Shown here one piece after another: positions 45,364 to 53,775 of a DNA stretch of 64,000 nt. Each line of letters starts with the position of its first letter. Within the stretch, counting starts at the first letter, position 1. The stretch is from Rhizobium sp. Q54 (lineage in GTDB: Bacteria; Pseudomonadota; Alphaproteobacteria; UBA2966; CAIVPW01): positions 1 through 64,000 of the forward strand of contig CAMDPO010000007.1 in the NCBI GenBank assembly GCA_945904955.1, given 5' to 3'. The translations under genes were made by a program, and so were the position numbers. Under the pieces are notes generated by a model. The model did no database searches, was not told the origin of the DNA, and worked only from the letters and a program-made list of their open reading frames with translations.

Positions 45364-45780
45364 CTACTTGACGGTGATGGTCCCCGTCATCGTGCCTTCC
45401 TGGCCGAGCACGTAGTACTTGAACGAGCCGATGCGGACCGGGACCAGCTGAATGCGGATCGTGCCGGCCGCGTCGAACTCGAGGAAACGCAGGCCGGACG
45501 GCTTGATCTCTTTGCCGTCGACGACGACCTGGAAGATGTACGAGTTGCCGAACAGGTCCGGAGCATGGAACTGCATCTCGGTGGTGCCGATCTGGGTGAT
45601 GTCGAGGTTGTAGCCCTTGCCGGTCTCCATCTCGATGGCGGTGGTGGAGAACTTCTTGTCGGCGGTCATGTCGATCTTGATGGTCGTCGCGCCGGTGGTC
45701 AGGTTGCCGGCAGCGCCGGCCGAACCGGCCACGCCGAGCGCCACCAAGCTGGCGGCGGCGAGAGTACGAACAAGCTTCAT
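45364..45780 (-). CDS. Cupredoxin-fold secreted protein lacking copper ligands (copy 2)
   Basis: The 138-residue paralog of the 44686-45111 product has a signal peptide (cleavage after AGA, near residue 23). It shares NL at the mature start, METGKGYNLDIT, HAPDLFGNSYIF and VPVRIGSFKYYVLGQEG. In the C-terminal loop Tyr replaces the copper Cys and Gln replaces the His, so it is even further from a type-1 site. The ATG follows AGGGAGGC. It has its own sigma-54 promoter (45874-45888) and its own terminator and so is a one-gene transcript. Confidence 0.82.
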   Translation of the reverse strand: MKLVRTLAAASLVALGVAGSAGAAGNLTTGATTIKIDMTADKKFSTTAIEMETGKGYNLDITQIGTTEMQFHAPDLFGNSYIFQVVVDGKEIKPSGLRFLEFDAAGTIRIQLVPVRIGSFKYYVLGQEGTMTGTITVK

Positions 45781-45873
45781 TGGAGCCTCCCTAGTCGTGA
45801 ATTGGCGCACCGCGCCCTGGAACAAAACCGCGGGACCCCGCGTCCCGATCAGTGATTCCTAAGGCGGCCATTG

Positions 45874-45888
45874 GCAAGGCCTATGCCA
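45874..45888 (-). promoter_or_regulatory. Sigma-54 promoter of the second cupredoxin-like gene
   Basis: The minus strand reads TGGCATA-GGCC-TTGC, with the invariant GG and GC correctly spaced. The predicted start is near 45862, 82 bp before the ATG at 45780. A perfect palindrome lies about 105 bp upstream. Confidence 0.85.
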
Positions 45889-45968
45889 GACCCCAGAACG
45901 GCGAAAATTCGCAGTTTTGTGCCTAAGCCCGCTGACCCCTGGGCGGTCGCAGCGATGGCGAATCGCCA

Positions 45969-45992
45969 ATGGTGGTTGTCTACAACCACCAT
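45969..45992. promoter_or_regulatory. Upstream activator site 1 (perfect palindrome)
   Basis: ATGGTGGTTGT, two bases and ACAACCACCAT form a perfect 24-bp palindrome. It is centred about 106 bp upstream of the -12 box of the 45874-45888 promoter, the normal distance for an NtrC-type enhancer site. The likely binder is the regulator encoded at 46286-47755. Confidence 0.82.
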
Positions 45993-46012
45993 TAAAGGAC
46001 CCGTCCCGGTTC

Positions 46013-46276
46013 CTAGCGCGCCTGTCCGAGGGCCCGGAAACCGCGTTGCAGTGAGGACCGGCAGCGATCCCAAAGGCCGAAATCGGCCGCGCCGTCGGCG
46101 AAGTCGAGCTGGTTTTCCGCTACGGTCTGGGCGTTGATGCCGCCCGGCCAGTTGGCGATGGCGGCCTCGAGTTGGTCGATGCCGCTGCGGCAGGCGCGCT
46201 CGTCGGCGCGTTCGCTTGCGCCGGCACAGGCCGCAAGAGTTAGACAGGTGGCCACGCAAACGGACCAGCCGCGCAC
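46013..46276 (-). CDS. Small lipoprotein, unknown function
   Basis: The 87-residue product starts with a lipoprotein signal (MRGWSVCVATCLTLAAC, lipobox LTLAAC with Cys17). The mature part is short, charged and has two further Cys residues (ERACRSGIDQLEAAIANWPGG, FGLWDRCRSSLQRGFRALG), possibly a disulfide. It begins with GTG 9 bp after the regulator stop and so is the third gene of the kinase-regulator operon. I do not recognise a family; a periplasmic accessory to the sensor is a guess. Confidence 0.68.
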   Translation of the reverse strand: MRGWSVCVATCLTLAACAGASERADERACRSGIDQLEAAIANWPGGINAQTVAENQLDFADGAADFGLWDRCRSSLQRGFRALGQAR

Positions 46277-46285
46277 GGCCGCCGG

Positions 46286-47755
46286 TTACTCGCCGAAGTC
46301 CGCAGCGCGAATGCCGTACTTCTCCATGCGGTAGCGCAGCGCCATGCGCGTCACGCCGAGACGGCGCGCCGCTTCGGAGGTGTTGCCGCTGGTTTCCTTG
46401 AGAGCGGCGACGATCATGGTGCGCTCGGCGCCGGCAAGCGTGCTGACGCCGTCGTCCGCGCCCAGCATGGGCGCCGCAGTCCGGGCAGCGACGGTGTTGC
46501 GATTCGGCGTGACGTTGGCGAGGTTGAGCGAGTCGGCCGTAAGGCCATCCTCGCCAGACAGCAGCGCGCTCCGCTCGATGACATTCTTCAGCTCGCGCAC
46601 GTTGCCCGGCCACGAGTAGGCCTTCAGCGCCTCCACCGCATCGTCCTGCAAGGTCGGTGTCGCACGGCCGTAGGAGCGCGCCGTCGCCTCGAGAAAATGG
46701 CGCGCCAGCATCGGAATGTCCTCGCGGCAGGACCGCAGCGGCGGCAGCGCGATGGTCAGCACGTTCAGGCGGTAGAAGAGGTCGTCGCGGAACTCGCCGC
46801 GCGCCACCATCTGGGCGAGATCGCGATTGGTGGCAGCGATGAACCGCGCCGCCACGGGTACTTCGCGGGTACTGCCGACCCGGCGGACCAAGCGGCGCTC
46901 CAGCACGTTGAGGAGCTTGGCCTGCAGCTCCGGCGGCAACTCGCCGATCTCGTCGAGGAACACGGTGCCGTCCTCGGCAGCCTCGATCAGTCCGGCGCGC
47001 GAGATATGCGCGCTGGTGAAGGCGCCGCGCACGTGGCCGAAGAGCTCGGCCTCCATGATGTCCTTGGGAAGAGACGCGCAGTCGACATGCACGAAGGGCC
47101 GGTCGGCGCGCGGCGACAGGCGGTGCAGGAGGCGCGCGGTGACGTCCTTGCCGGTACCCGTCTCGCCGAGCAGCAGCACCGTCGGCGACGCATCGCCGGA
47201 GATCGTGGCGATCGTCTGAATCTGCTTGCGCGTCTCGCGCATCGCGGCGCTGTTGCCGAGCAGCGACGCCACGTCAGCCGAGCGGCTCTCGCGGGCGCGC
47301 GAGTAGTTGAGGCGCGAGCGCAGGCGGGCCGAGCGCATCACCTTGTCCAAGGTGACGAGGAGCTCGTCGAGATCGACCGGTTTCTTGAGATAGTCGGCGG
47401 CGCCGAGCTTCATGGCGCGGACCGCCTGGCTGACGTCGCCGTAGGCGGTGACGACGATGACCGTCGGCGCCGCGTCGCCCATTTCGGCGAGCGTGGCGAG
47501 GAAGTCGAAGCCTTCGCCATCGGGCAGGCGCATGTCGAGGATGATCAGGTCGGGCGGCTTGGCCGCGGTCGACGCCACGTGCTTGGTGGCCTCAGCGAGC
47601 GTGCCGGCTACCGAGCACGTGTGCCCGGCGCGCTGCAGGCAGGTCGCGACGGCGCGCGCGAACATGGTCTCGTCCTCGACGACGAGGATGCGCCAGGACT
47701 GCGCCGAGCGGGGGCTCGGGCCGGCGTCGTCGAGCTTGCGCGCGGGTTCGCTCAT
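46286..47755 (-). CDS. NtrC-type sigma-54-dependent response regulator
   Basis: The 489-residue protein has three domains. The receiver (residues 22-140) carries the phospho-acceptor Asp74 (LIILDMRLPD). The AAA+ domain has Walker A GETGTGKD at 197-204, GAFTSA at 244-249 and FLDEIGE at 266-272. A Fis-type helix-turn-helix follows at about 450-480 (NTSEAARRLGVTRMALRYRMEKYG). GAFTSA is the sigma-54 contact loop with Ser for the usual Gly. Its ATG overlaps the kinase stop (ATGA). Two sigma-54 promoters with palindromic sites lie immediately downstream and are its probable targets. Confidence 0.95.
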   Translation of the reverse strand: MSEPARKLDDAGPSPRSAQSWRILVVEDETMFARAVATCLQRAGHTCSVAGTLAEATKHVASTAAKPPDLIILDMRLPDGEGFDFLATLAEMGDAAPTVIVVTAYGDVSQAVRAMKLGAADYLKKPVDLDELLVTLDKVMRSARLRSRLNYSRARESRSADVASLLGNSAAMRETRKQIQTIATISGDASPTVLLLGETGTGKDVTARLLHRLSPRADRPFVHVDCASLPKDIMEAELFGHVRGAFTSAHISRAGLIEAAEDGTVFLDEIGELPPELQAKLLNVLERRLVRRVGSTREVPVAARFIAATNRDLAQMVARGEFRDDLFYRLNVLTIALPPLRSCREDIPMLARHFLEATARSYGRATPTLQDDAVEALKAYSWPGNVRELKNVIERSALLSGEDGLTADSLNLANVTPNRNTVAARTAAPMLGADDGVSTLAGAERTMIVAALKETSGNTSEAARRLGVTRMALRYRMEKYGIRAADFGE

Positions 47756-49236
47756 GCGCTCCTAGCGACGGTGGCATGCGCGGACTGCGCCGCCGGTAAC
47801 GTTACGATGACTTCGGTGCCCCCGCCTTCGCGGGCGGCGAACTCAAGCATGCCTTGGTGCAGGCCGCAAATCTTGAATGCGAACGGAATGCCGAGGCCAC
47901 TGCCGTAGCTCTTGGTCGTCGGTCCCGGATGCAGGTCGCCCTGCATCGGCCGGAACGGCATGCCAGGGCCGCGATCGGAGATGACCATCTGCACGTTCGC
48001 TCCGGCCGCGCGCACGGTCAGGGTGATCGGCGCGCTGTCGGGCGATGCCTCGACGGCGTTGCCGAGCAGCCCGTAGACCGCCTGCTCCATCAGATGCACG
48101 TCGATGGAAGCGACCGCGGGCACGTCCCACCCGACGCGACGCAGGCGGATCTGCTTGGCCTCCAGGCGCGGCGCCAGGAACATGACCGCCTGGTCGACGA
48201 TCTCCGAGAGGCGCACCTCGGCGCGCGCGAGGCGCAAGGGGTTCAGATACGACAGCAGCGCACTCAACCAGCGCTCGAGGCGATCGACGGTAGCGCGGAT
48301 GTCCTTCAGCCCCTGCACGACTTCGCGCGGCGTGCCGGGTCCCTCGTGGACCTGGGCGGTAGCGCGGATGGCCGCGAGCGGGTTGCGGATGTTGTGCGCG
48401 ACCACCGGCACCAAGGCGCCCAACGCAGCCTGGCGCTCGGCGCTCACCAGCGCCTCGCGACTCTGGGCGAGCTCCTGTGCCATGCGGTTGACCGCACGCT
48501 CCAACGTGACGAGCTCGGTCACACCGTGCTCGGGCACCTTGTGGTCGAGCTGACCCTTGGCATAGGCATCGAACGCGTCGAGGAGCGAGCCGATCGGTCG
48601 CACGAAGGCGCGTTGCACGAACGAACGCGAGAACAACAGCAGGATCGCCGCGAGGGCGATGGGAATGAGCAGCACCAAGCCGGAGATGCGGCTGAGAGCG
48701 TCAACGCGCACCTTCTCTGCTGCCTGCGCCACCGTGAGCAGCTCGTCGTTGAGGGCGAAGACCAGCTCGTAGTCGTCGAGCCAGACCATGCGCAGGTCGG
48801 CGGTGAAGAATACCGCCAGTTGGTCGGCCTGGCGCACGGCGGTCGACGGCGTCGACATGATCTGGTCGGTGCGGCGGCGCACGGTCTGGTACGCCTCCTT
48901 GAGGCCGTCGATGGCGGTGCGCTCGGCGGGCAGGCGGGCGACGTCCTCCATGTGGGCGAACGTCGACAGGATGCGGGCGCTGGTGCGGCGATAGTCGGTG
49001 ACGGCGCCGACCTCGCCGAGGAAGTGATGGTCGAACACCTCGGTCATCTGGCGGTAGACGTCGCCGCGCGTCTCCTGCACGAGGCTCATCAACGTATTGA
49101 GGCGCAAGGATTCTTCAGAGGCGCGCTGACGCAACTCGACGCCCACCCAGCCCATCGCGCCTGTGACGATGATGAGCAGCAGGAACGCCAGGTTGTGACC
49201 CAGCAGCAGGCCACGCAGGGAATAAATACGGATCAC
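47752..49236 (-). CDS. Membrane sensor histidine kinase
   Basis: The 494-residue kinase has transmembrane helices at about 14-34 and 184-204 enclosing a 150-residue four-helix-bundle periplasmic sensor. It then has a HAMP domain (205-258), a HisKA domain with the phospho-acceptor His281 (VVAHNIRNPLAAI), and a catalytic ATPase domain (GLLGNAVEAS, ISDRGPGMPF, GSGLGIPFAFKI). The protein phosphorylates the regulator whose gene overlaps it by 4 bp. The sensed signal is unknown; the regulon suggests an alcohol, redox or metal cue. Confidence 0.93.
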   Translation of the reverse strand: MIRIYSLRGLLLGHNLAFLLLIIVTGAMGWVGVELRQRASEESLRLNTLMSLVQETRGDVYRQMTEVFDHHFLGEVGAVTDYRRTSARILSTFAHMEDVARLPAERTAIDGLKEAYQTVRRRTDQIMSTPSTAVRQADQLAVFFTADLRMVWLDDYELVFALNDELLTVAQAAEKVRVDALSRISGLVLLIPIALAAILLLFSRSFVQRAFVRPIGSLLDAFDAYAKGQLDHKVPEHGVTELVTLERAVNRMAQELAQSREALVSAERQAALGALVPVVAHNIRNPLAAIRATAQVHEGPGTPREVVQGLKDIRATVDRLERWLSALLSYLNPLRLARAEVRLSEIVDQAVMFLAPRLEAKQIRLRRVGWDVPAVASIDVHLMEQAVYGLLGNAVEASPDSAPITLTVRAAGANVQMVISDRGPGMPFRPMQGDLHPGPTTKSYGSGLGIPFAFKICGLHQGMLEFAAREGGGTEVIVTLPAAQSAHATVARSA

Positions 49237-49339
49237 GACAACCCTTCGGGCACAACGCTGCGGCCCGTTCGAGATTGGTCTACCAGCGCGATCATAGCGC
49301 CGATCATCTTGGCGCCGTGATCTGCTGCTCGGCTTGCCC

Positions 49340-50148
<809 letters not shown>

Positions 50149-50149
<1 letters not shown>

Positions 50150-50964
50150 CAGGCTCCTCCTACGGCCACGCGTTTCACCGATTCGCCTTCGGCCAGGCGC
50201 GAGGCCTCGAGCCCGGCAAGCAGCGCCGGATGCTCGCGCAGCAACTGCTCGCGGAACTTCTCCACCTCGGGCCCCTCGGCGAGGCGCGGGCGATCGAGCG
50301 GCACCGGGACGTCGAGCACGACCCGGCCAGGCGTAGCCGACATGAATACGACGCGGTCGCCGAGCTGGATGGCTTCGCGCAGGTCGTGGGTGACGAACAC
50401 GATGGTCGCGCTGCGTGCGCGCCACTGGTCGAGCAAGAGATCGCGCAGGCGATTGGCGACCGGCGTATCGAGAGAGACGAACGGCTCGTCGAGCAGGAGC
50501 AGCGGCGGCTCGTTGACGAAGGCGCGGGCGAGCGCCACGCGGCGCTGCATGCCGCCCGAGAGGCGGTTCGGGTAGGCATCGACGGACGCAGCTAGGCCGA
50601 CCTGCTCCAAAAGCTTGCGCGGCATGCCCTGGGCGACGGCGCGGTGGGTGGCGACCAGGGCAACATTCTGCTCGACGGTGAGCCACGGCATCAGGCGCGG
50701 CGACTGGAACATGTAGCCGAGCCGCGGACCGGCACCCGGCGGCTGCCCGGCAATGCGCACGTCGCCTTCGAAGCCCGTGTCGAGGCCGCTGACGATGTTC
50801 AGGAAGGTCGTCTTGCCGGAACCGGACGGCCCGATGATGCAGCAGAATTGCCCGCGCGGTACCGAAAAGCGCAGCTGCGACAGCGCCAGGAACTCGCCGC
50901 CGTCCGGCGACGCGAAGACCTTGCGTTGGATATCGACCTCAAGCGCGTTCATGGACGGGGTCAT
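50149..50964 (-). CDS. ABC ATPase, nitrate/sulfonate/taurine importer type
   Basis: The 271-residue ATPase has Walker A GPSGSGKTT near residue 45, signature LSGGMQRRVALARAF near 135 and Walker B LLLLDEPFVSLD near 157, followed by VTHDLREAIQLGDRVV. This is the TauB/SsuB/NrtD pattern. It serves the permease at 50972-51868 and the binding protein at 51905-52924. Its stop overlaps the next ATPase gene. Confidence 0.92.
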
Positions 50965-50971
50965 GGATGCG

Positions 50972-51868
50972 TTACATCCGCCACTTGGTCGCGCGCCGCT
51001 CCAAGGGACGCACGATGAAGCCCTCGATGAGCATCACCACGCAGATGAACGAGAACGCGTAGGCAAGCAGCAAGTCCACGTCGAGCATCGAGAAACTGTT
51101 GGCCAGCATGAAGCCGACGCCGTTCGAACGCCCCAACAACTCGTAGACGAGAACGATCTTCCAGATGAGCGCGATGCCGTTGCGCGCCGCCACCATGAAA
51201 TAGGGATAGAGCTGGGGCAGGAACACCCGCCGCAGAGTCTGCCAGCGCGACAGCCGGAAGGCGCGCGCCACGTGCAGCAGGTCCGGCTGTACGGCCGAGG
51301 CGCCTTCGCGCGTCGTCACGGCGACGAGCGGCACCTTGTTGATGATGACTGCCACGATGAGCGCGAGGTCGTTGAGGCCGAGCCAGATGTAGCAAAGGAT
51401 GCCCACCACCAGCGCCGGCATGTTCAGGCCGAGAAGCACCCACCCGTCGAAGAAGCGATTGAGGGCCTTGATGCGGCCAAGTGCGATGCCGATCGTGCCG
51501 CCCAAAATCATGGAGAAGACAAAGGCGACCACGGCGCGGCGAAGCGTCTGGTAGATGTTGAAGATCAAGTCGCTCGTCGTGAACGAGAAGCCGAGCAAAT
51601 TGATGTCGTTGCGCGTCAGCCCCGAACTATGGGTGGCGGCGTGCCAAATCGCCTGCGCCACCGCCACCGGCGACGGGAAATAGATGGCATTGCGGACGCG
51701 CTGATACTGATCATCGACGAACAGTTCCGATGTCATCGCCCACGCCGCCACATGCCACACCGCGATCAACGCGATGAAGGATGCGAGGCGCACCCAGGGT
51801 GGCGAGGAAAACGGAGAAGCAGTCAGGAGCCGCGAACTGCGGCTCCTGACTCCAACATTAGCTGTCAT
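50972..51868 (-). CDS. ABC permease, nitrate/sulfonate/taurine importer type
   Basis: The 298-residue permease has six helices and the BPD-type loop (VQPDLLHVARAFRLSRWQTLRRVFLPQLYPYFMVAARNGIALIWK) that contacts the ATPase. It resembles SsuC/TauC. It lies 7 bp before the ATPase gene and 36 bp after the binding-protein gene on the same strand. Confidence 0.92.
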   Translation of the reverse strand: MTANVGVRSRSSRLLTASPFSSPPWVRLASFIALIAVWHVAAWAMTSELFVDDQYQRVRNAIYFPSPVAVAQAIWHAATHSSGLTRNDINLLGFSFTTSDLIFNIYQTLRRAVVAFVFSMILGGTIGIALGRIKALNRFFDGWVLLGLNMPALVVGILCYIWLGLNDLALIVAVIINKVPLVAVTTREGASAVQPDLLHVARAFRLSRWQTLRRVFLPQLYPYFMVAARNGIALIWKIVLVYELLGRSNGVGFMLANSFSMLDVDLLLAYAFSFICVVMLIEGFIVRPLERRATKWRM

Positions 51869-51904
51869 CTGCGGTTACTACAAGACCGAAGCGCTGCGCG
51901 CGTT

Positions 51905-52924
51905 CTAGAACGTGAAGCCGCCATAGAAGGTGCCCGGAGCGACAGTCTTCGCTCCAGTCACTTCCGGCGCAATCTCGGCCAGGATCGTGAAGGCCTTTTC
52001 GGCGGCGGCGCGATCCTCGGCCGTGTACGAGGTGACGATGCCGCGGCGGTACTGATCGCGCAGCGCCGTGAACAGCGCCGGATCCGTGGCGGCGCCCATC
52101 CGGTCCTTGAGCGCATCCCACGCGGCGTTGTCGGTGCGCAGTACCTGCTTGGTGGCGAGCGAAGCCTTGAGGAAGTTCTGGACCAGCGCCGTATTCTGGC
52201 GCGCCCAGCCATCCTTGAAGACCCAGCCGATCAGCGGCATCGGACGGGCGACGCCGAGTTCGACCAGGATCTTGTCGGTGCCGATCAGCTCGACGAAGTT
52301 CGGCTTCGCCAACAGGCGAGCGTTCCAGTTCCACATGTTCATCGTCGCTTCGGCCTCGCCCTTCTCGAGGGCGTCGTTGACCAGCTGCGGCGCGGCGAAC
52401 TTCACTTCCTTGGCGGCCTGGGCGACGTCCAGGCCGATGTTGGCCTTGGTCCAGGTGCGGAGCAGAAGATAGCTCTTGTCGTTGGCGCCGCCCGAGACGG
52501 CGATCGTCTTGCCGGCAAGGTCACGCACGGACTTTACCGGGCCGTCCTTCTTGACGATGACGCCGCCCACGGTGAGCGAATGCGGCACCCAGGTGTAGTC
52601 GAGGCCGCGCGAGCGCGCGATCGACACGACCATATAATCGCTGACGATCAGGTTGACCGCGTCGCCGGCGAGCGCGATGTCGGTCGCCGGGTTATCGGCG
52701 TAGCCCTGGATCTCGAGCTGGAAGCCGTTGGCCTTGTCGAGGCCGCGCGCCTGCATCGTCACGAGCTCCCAATTGACGGTGCCGGTGGCGAGCACGCCGG
52801 CCTTCACCGTCGGCAGTGCGCCTTGCGCCCAAGCGCGACCCGTTCCCAGGGTACTAACGGCTGCCAGACCGCCCGCACCAATCGCCGCCTTCTTCAGGAA
52901 GGCTCTCCGTTGAACCAGTGCCAT
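51905..52924 (-). CDS. ABC substrate-binding protein, nitrate/sulfonate type
   Basis: The 339-residue protein has a Tat signal (QRRAFLKKAAIGAGGLAAVS) and an NMT1/SsuA-like fold (TVKAGVLATGTVNWELVTMQARGLDKANGFQLEI, GGANDKSYLLLRTWTKANIGLDV). Ligands of the family range from sulfonates and nitrate to thiamine precursors and cofactors. Coupling to the PQQ-associated ATPase may mean its ligand is tied to that pathway. The ATG at 52924 follows GAGGAGAGG. The 347-bp region upstream to 53271 is divergent from a cytochrome gene. Confidence 0.88.
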   Translation of the reverse strand: MALVQRRAFLKKAAIGAGGLAAVSTLGTGRAWAQGALPTVKAGVLATGTVNWELVTMQARGLDKANGFQLEIQGYADNPATDIALAGDAVNLIVSDYMVVSIARSRGLDYTWVPHSLTVGGVIVKKDGPVKSVRDLAGKTIAVSGGANDKSYLLLRTWTKANIGLDVAQAAKEVKFAAPQLVNDALEKGEAEATMNMWNWNARLLAKPNFVELIGTDKILVELGVARPMPLIGWVFKDGWARQNTALVQNFLKASLATKQVLRTDNAAWDALKDRMGAATDPALFTALRDQYRRGIVTSYTAEDRAAAEKAFTILAEIAPEVTGAKTVAPGTFYGGFTF

Positions 52925-53257
52925 TTGTCCTCTCCTCACGTTCGAATCGGGCCGAACCCCGGTTTCCGGCCCTGGCCTGGTGGCCAGTCCCGTGCGCACG
53001 CGACCCCTGCGCGAAAACCCGGTCGCTACCATAGCATCCCCCCTACTCCCGGACCACGCGGGCGCCCTGGTCGCGGCGCCCCTGCCGAGCCGACGAGGCG
53101 GTCTGCAGCTGGTCCGGAATCAAGAGGTTGGCCCTCTTCCGGTACCTGCTCACTCGCCCGAGAGTGGCGCCCGAATCAACCTATGTGCGGTATTGGGTTT
53201 TCCGCTGTTCGCGGCGCGCGGCGCTGGCCGTAAGGTGCGCGCGCGGAGGTGCCGACG
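52925..53257. other. Divergent intergenic region without a recognised gene
   Basis: These 333 bp separate the leftward binding-protein gene from the rightward cytochrome gene. I see no convincing coding frame. It holds a small hairpin (AAGAGG/CCTCTT, 53121-53137) and GC-rich dyads. No sigma-54 element or TGGTGG palindrome like those at 45.2-46.0 kb is present. Confidence 0.5.
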
Positions 53258-53271
53258 ATGACGATCAACCC

Positions 53272-53664
53272 ATGACGATCAAAGTCTTGCGACAGGCCGC
53301 CAGCCTGCTCGGCGTGGCCTGCCTGCTGGCGCTCGCGAGCCCGGCCCAGGCCCAAGACCCGGGCCTGCTCAAGTTCTGGACGACCTGCGGCGCCTGCCAC
53401 ACCCTCGATACGACAGGGGGCCATTCCGAGGGCCCGAACCTGTGGGGCATCGTCGGCAAGACCATGGGTGTCCTGCCGCGCTTTGCGACCTATTCGGCGG
53501 CCATGAAAGAAGCGGCCGGCCGCAACGTCGTGTGGACCGAGGAGCTCCTCGACCGCTGGCTGCAGAACCCCCAAGCGATGGTGCCGGGCAACGAGATGGA
53601 GTTCAGCCTCGACGCCGCCGCCGACCGCGCAGCAGTCATCGGCTACTTGCGCACCCAGCGCTAG
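53272..53664 (+). CDS. Periplasmic class I c-type cytochrome (copy 1)
   Basis: The 130-residue protein has a signal peptide (cleavage after AQA, residue 27) and one heme site CGACH (39-43). GPNLWGIVGK follows near 55, and the axial Met is probably in MVPGNEMEF near 95. It is a small single-heme electron carrier, paralogous to the 59167-59586 product. The start overlaps a five-codon reading frame (53258-53275) that has the real Shine-Dalgarno sequence. A bidirectional terminator follows it. Confidence 0.92.
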   Translation: MTIKVLRQAASLLGVACLLALASPAQAQDPGLLKFWTTCGACHTLDTTGGHSEGPNLWGIVGKTMGVLPRFATYSAAMKEAAGRNVVWTEELLDRWLQNPQAMVPGNEMEFSLDAAADRAAVIGYLRTQR

Positions 53665-53711
53665 ACTAGCAGCCGCGCGCGCAGCACTCGCTGCTCCCGT
53701 CTCTCAAAAAC

Positions 53712-53741
53712 AAAAGAGCCGCCGGCTTCCCGGCGGCTCTT
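53712..53741. terminator. Bidirectional intrinsic terminator
   Basis: AAAGAGCCGCCGG and CCGGCGGCTCTTT pair perfectly over 13 bp around CTTC. T-rich tracts lie on both sides (TTTGTTT on the plus strand, TTTGTTTTTG on the minus). It serves the cytochrome gene and the convergent DUF1501 gene. Confidence 0.95.
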
Positions 53742-53775
53742 TGTTTGCTGCGAAGCGAAGTGCGGGGCTAGCTGC

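Noticed and set aside
45849..46613. A 254-codon frame on the minus strand across the activator site
   Set aside because: It overlaps the regulator and lipoprotein genes in another frame and covers the sigma-54 promoter region; it has no start signal or domain.
52925..53271. A third sigma-54 promoter or activator site
   Set aside because: I looked for GG-10-GC elements and the TGGTGG/ACAACCACCA palindrome here and in the gaps before the DUF1800, NosR-like and kinase genes and found none with proper spacing.
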